Part shown: in pieces, positions 61,067 to 64,000 of the stretch | Numbering within the stretch: the first letter of the stretch is position 1 | Layout: each line of letters starts with the position of its first letter | From: Pachyseris speciosa | Lineage: Eukaryota > Cnidaria > Anthozoa > Scleractinia > Pachyseridae | Assembly (NCBI GenBank): GCA_016490735.1 | Contig: JAEMWC010000037.1 | Location: 192,501-256,500 of the forward strand | Length of the DNA stretch: 64,000 nucleotides | Direction: 5' to 3' | Translations under genes and position numbers: made by a program | Notes under the pieces: generated by a model | What the model was told of the DNA's origin: nothing | Seen by the model: only the letters and a program-made list of their open reading frames with translations | Databases searched by the model: none

Positions 61067-62235
61067 TGCTGTAAATGATACATTTATTATCGTTTCGTTC
61101 TATCTCCCTCGCACCACAAACATGACATGTAAACAATAACACATGCCAAGCAAATTCTAAAATGTCTATGTTTACGCCTCCATTTAAAGGTTTCACATTC
61201 TGGAAATGAAACTTACCTGTTCATGGTCTGTTTTAGAAAGTAAAACTGAAAGACACTACACACTTGCATGAGTTCCAGCAACATTAAATGTATTTATTCT
61301 TCAAGACAAAAACAAGGCTTTGTCAGACTCAATACGGCCATGTGCGTTGTCTCCACACAGTCTCGAATCCTGCACAAGCCTGAATTGCCTAGTCTTTTTT
61401 TCCAGGCTTTATTTACACTATTGCTTAAGTAGTGTTCATAACCGCAATGATCATTCACATATTCGTTGAAAACCATTTGTTGCATTGAGGTTTAGCGTGC
61501 AAGTAATATGAATTCCGTCAGATCGAACGCGACTTTTGTGTTGCACGTGTAATTTGAGAAGCATTATCTTAGCTTTATGCAAATACGTTGTTTCCGAAAA
61601 GTTTGGACATTTGACATTAACAATCTCAGCCATTGCAACCATCGCTGGGAACTCCTTTCATTTCGTTAGCATTTCACAAGTATAAGAGAATTATGGTCAT
61701 GGAATTAACATTTTAAATTTAGGCACCACTTTCCGTCGACTGAATTGTTTGTTGCTCGTTGGTGAAACAACCGCAATTCGTTCTGTTTACTATTTTCCAG
61801 CACTTTCCACTTAATCCTAATCATTATATTTTTAAGAAACTGAACATGGACTATTCTCAATCAGAGGTTATATTTTCATCTCGTTAGCATCACACAAGTA
61901 TTAGAGCGGTAACGGTCAAGGAACATAATGATCTTCATGCTACGGTCGACTGAAGTAATTTGTTTACGTTTTGCGCGACTTTCACATACCTGTACGCTCT
62001 TGTCATGAAAAACATTTCTCGCTTAGTTGTGTGTTTGACTCCAAGTAGGTGGGTGATCTTTCTATATTTTATTTTTGTTTTATTAAGGTTGACATTCATT
62101 TGTTAGTAAACGTTTACAAGTCAGACTACGATAAGTTTTGTTCAGGTATTCAGACTGACTTTTCGGCCTGTGTGATCGGAAGCGATGTGAACCTTGCTGT
62201 CACTAAGGTTCTTAGTCATTGTAGTTGCTGCGAGT

Positions 62236-62410
62236 TGCCCCGAGAATTTTCGCTTCTGCGAATTTTCGCGATAGCGATTTTTCGTTTGACCCTCCGAAAT
62301 ATCGTGCGATACTTTCGAAATTTCGCTCGAAATATCTTTCAAGGTGAAACTTTTCGCGTGAAATTTCGCGCGAAATTTCACGCGAAAGTTCGCGAGAACA
62401 GGCATGCATC
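62236..62410. repeat. CGAAATTTCGCG-rich array (right)
   Basis: TTTCGCGATAGCG, CGAAATTTCGCTCG and GTGAAATTTCGCGCG follow in quick succession and form overlapping palindromes. Possibly the partner end of the array at 60825-61066. Confidence 0.6.
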
Positions 62411-63268
62411 TTAAGGGGGGAGAAACTTAACTACAAGTTTGTTGCTAAGGATGTGGAAAGGCTCATCAATCGTCAGCGGTTTCCTGCAGAACTTTATGCT
62501 GGCACCATCAAGCATTAAACATGGCAGGAAAATCAAATTTGTAAACACGAAAAAATAAAATACTCTACAAATTCCCAAAATGTTGCCTTTCGTCACAACA
62601 TGCCCCTATCTTTTACCGTGAGTGGGTTTTATTTCCGATGCCTAAATAGCCTGCAGTGCTGGCGTTTTAAGTGGACGCATGAGTTATTTTGTCAAGTATA
62701 ATTTGGTGCCATGTTGAATTCTACTAAAACGCAATGAGCTGGGGCGAGCCGAAGGTGGCAGGGTTGAGGCATGAGGAGAGAAAATGCCTGCCCGATAACT
62801 CTGTGAAAACAAGAAACACCCCCTAATTAGTCGTGCTTGACCGCTCTGCTGGAAATAAATTGCCAGCCAATCAAAACTGAATAATTTTTCACCGGAAACA
62901 AAATTTGCATCCAACAAAATTAAGACAAAGACACCTCTAGCAGCCCGCAAGTCAAAAATTTTGACTTGAAGTACCAAGTTAGGAAGCCTCCTGATAAAAG
63001 ATTATTATTATTATTGAGTTGTTGTGTGTGCAAAACCTCATTCAAAGTAAAGTTTGAAATCTTGGAAAGCAAGATCATTTGTCATCGGAGAACTTTTTCC
63101 AGCCTTAAAAACAGAAGCGATGCTTCGGGGTTGTCTTGGCAGAAATTTGTAGTAAAATTTGTAGAAATTTATTTTCACCCCAATACCCATCCCCATAATC
63201 TTTAATTTGTATTCTCCCCAATATTTCTCGGCTTCTCAAATCAAAGGTGGCGGCTCGCTTGTAACAAC

Positions 63269-63709
63269 ATGAACAAAATAATGCACTCACCTCACAAAAT
63301 ATGCCTGCAATGCAGGCTAATGCCTAAAGCAGATCGATACGCCTCAAAGCGATGGCTTGACTCCAGTTATTCTAACAAAACCAAAGTGACGCAAACAGAT
63401 CATCTGAGGAAACACAAAAATGGATTGCCATCCAAGGCTCCCAATGCTTCCTTATCAAGTATACAGGACCTTGTTACGTTTGTTCAAAACATACCCAGCC
63501 TAATGGCAGGTCTGCCCATCTCAGTTTTTATAGACGACAAATCTTTAGCATTGGAGATGATTATGAATCATAGCACCGGCATTCTTGATCGCTACGGTCA
63601 TGACCTAGAAAAAGCGACCACCGAGAAATTACAAGTTCTGTATCCAAATAAAGTTTTTAGAGGGTTTTTATTTCGGTCACATGACATACCAAATATGGGC
63701 GTGGTTTGA
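63269..63709 (+). CDS. 146-aa ORF, unknown
   Basis: Open from ATG to stop without interruption in AT-rich sequence. The N-terminus has two Cys close together (KICLQCRLMP), a basic segment with a histidine (QTDHLRKHKNG), then SIQDLVTFVQNIPS, an acidic patch around SVFIDDKSL, and a C-terminal helix. No splice signals tie it to the kinesin-like gene, and it ends in a stop, so it is not an obvious next exon. Not recognised; it could be a transposon-derived fragment or chance. Confidence 0.3.
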   Translation: MNKIMHSPHKICLQCRLMPKADRYASKRWLDSSYSNKTKVTQTDHLRKHKNGLPSKAPNASLSSIQDLVTFVQNIPSLMAGLPISVFIDDKSLALEMIMNHSTGILDRYGHDLEKATTEKLQVLYPNKVFRGFLFRSHDIPNMGVV

Positions 63710-64000
63710 AAACTTTAAAGGGAACATGAATTGAACACACTCCGAAATTTGAAGCCCACTGGAGTCCAGGAACCGAAATAAAAGAGGTTTGGAGATTTCC
63801 TTAGCTAGCTTGCACATTTTTTCATTGAAAGCGAGCCTTATGAGAGTACAAAGCATGCAGATGATGCCATTTGACTGTGCTTGCAGTTTCAAAATCATTA
63901 CAAATCTGGCATTTTTCACAATTCAAAACAAAAACTTCTCGGTTAAATTATTACAGTGACGGTCATACCATAGAACTGCTTGTTTTAATTGAACGGTTTT

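Larger units (their letters stand above)
60448..62750 (+). other. Intron 8 (left part) with CGAAATTTCGC repeats
   Basis: No exon recognised. TTTCGCG/CGCGAAA-rich arrays lie at 60825-61066 and 62236-62410. Confidence 0.5.

Noticed and set aside
62212..62409. Arg/Glu/Ser-repeat minus-strand ORFs
   Set aside because: They are translations of the CGAAATTTCGCG array and show no independent coding signal.

Overview
This is a eukaryotic, AT-rich, intron- and transposon-dominated window. It has spliced exons with GT/AG borders, tRNA-derived SINEs, Penelope-like, LINE and Polinton elements and many foldback MITEs. The overall mix is what I would expect of a cnidarian, most likely an anthozoan such as a stony coral; that placement is inference, not something the sequence proves.

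The only host gene I can assemble runs left to right across almost the whole window. Eight phase-compatible exons (2397-2844, 9636-9820, 10924-11120, 27846-28017, 54624-54770, 56991-57122, 58087-58173, 60268-60447) give 1548 nt (516 codons) of open coding sequence, and the gene continues beyond the window. It encodes an N-terminal kinesin-motor-like domain followed by coiled coil with the ISK.LVD.Q.EN-type segment I associate with CCDC78 (DUF4472). The P-loop is intact, but switch I and switch II are degenerate. Less than 3% of the locus is coding; the rest is intron filled with repeats.

Layout: 1-1919, head-to-head retrotransposon RT relics and foldbacks. 2397-11120, motor exons 1-3, with MITEs, a probable solo LTR and a SINE in the introns. 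11215-13990, a Penelope-like element with an inverted partial copy that is itself interrupted by a Tc1/mariner-type MITE. 14-27 kb, dense nested DNA-transposon debris (a TTAA-flanked repeat, a hAT-like MITE, a 1.9-kb TIR element with a 196-aa ORF, a palindrome-rich element, THAP-domain relics, a SINE) and a decayed segment with an adenain-like protease trace. 27846-28017, exon 4. 34541-52310, a nearly complete but frame-broken Maverick/Polinton (about 17.8 kb). 54.6-60.4 kb, the coiled-coil exons, with a Penelope fragment and a hAT-like foldback between them. 60.4-64 kb, intron or flank with CGAAATTTCGC-rich repeats and one unrecognised 146-aa ORF.

The Polinton carries PolB (split by a nested LINE), integrase, two small unknown minus-strand genes, a collagen-like fibre gene with a tandem duplication, a packaging ATPase, an adaptor-like ORF, minor and major capsid proteins, a basic protein, an amphipathic protein joined to an adenain protease, a PLA2-like protein and an accessory family with repeated LPPELREK motifs. 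This is the replication/integration plus virion-morphogenesis set expected of a Polinton. Nearly every gene has frameshifts or stops, so the copy looks dead. The most unusual structural feature is that each terminal inverted repeat begins with its own ~205-bp palindrome.
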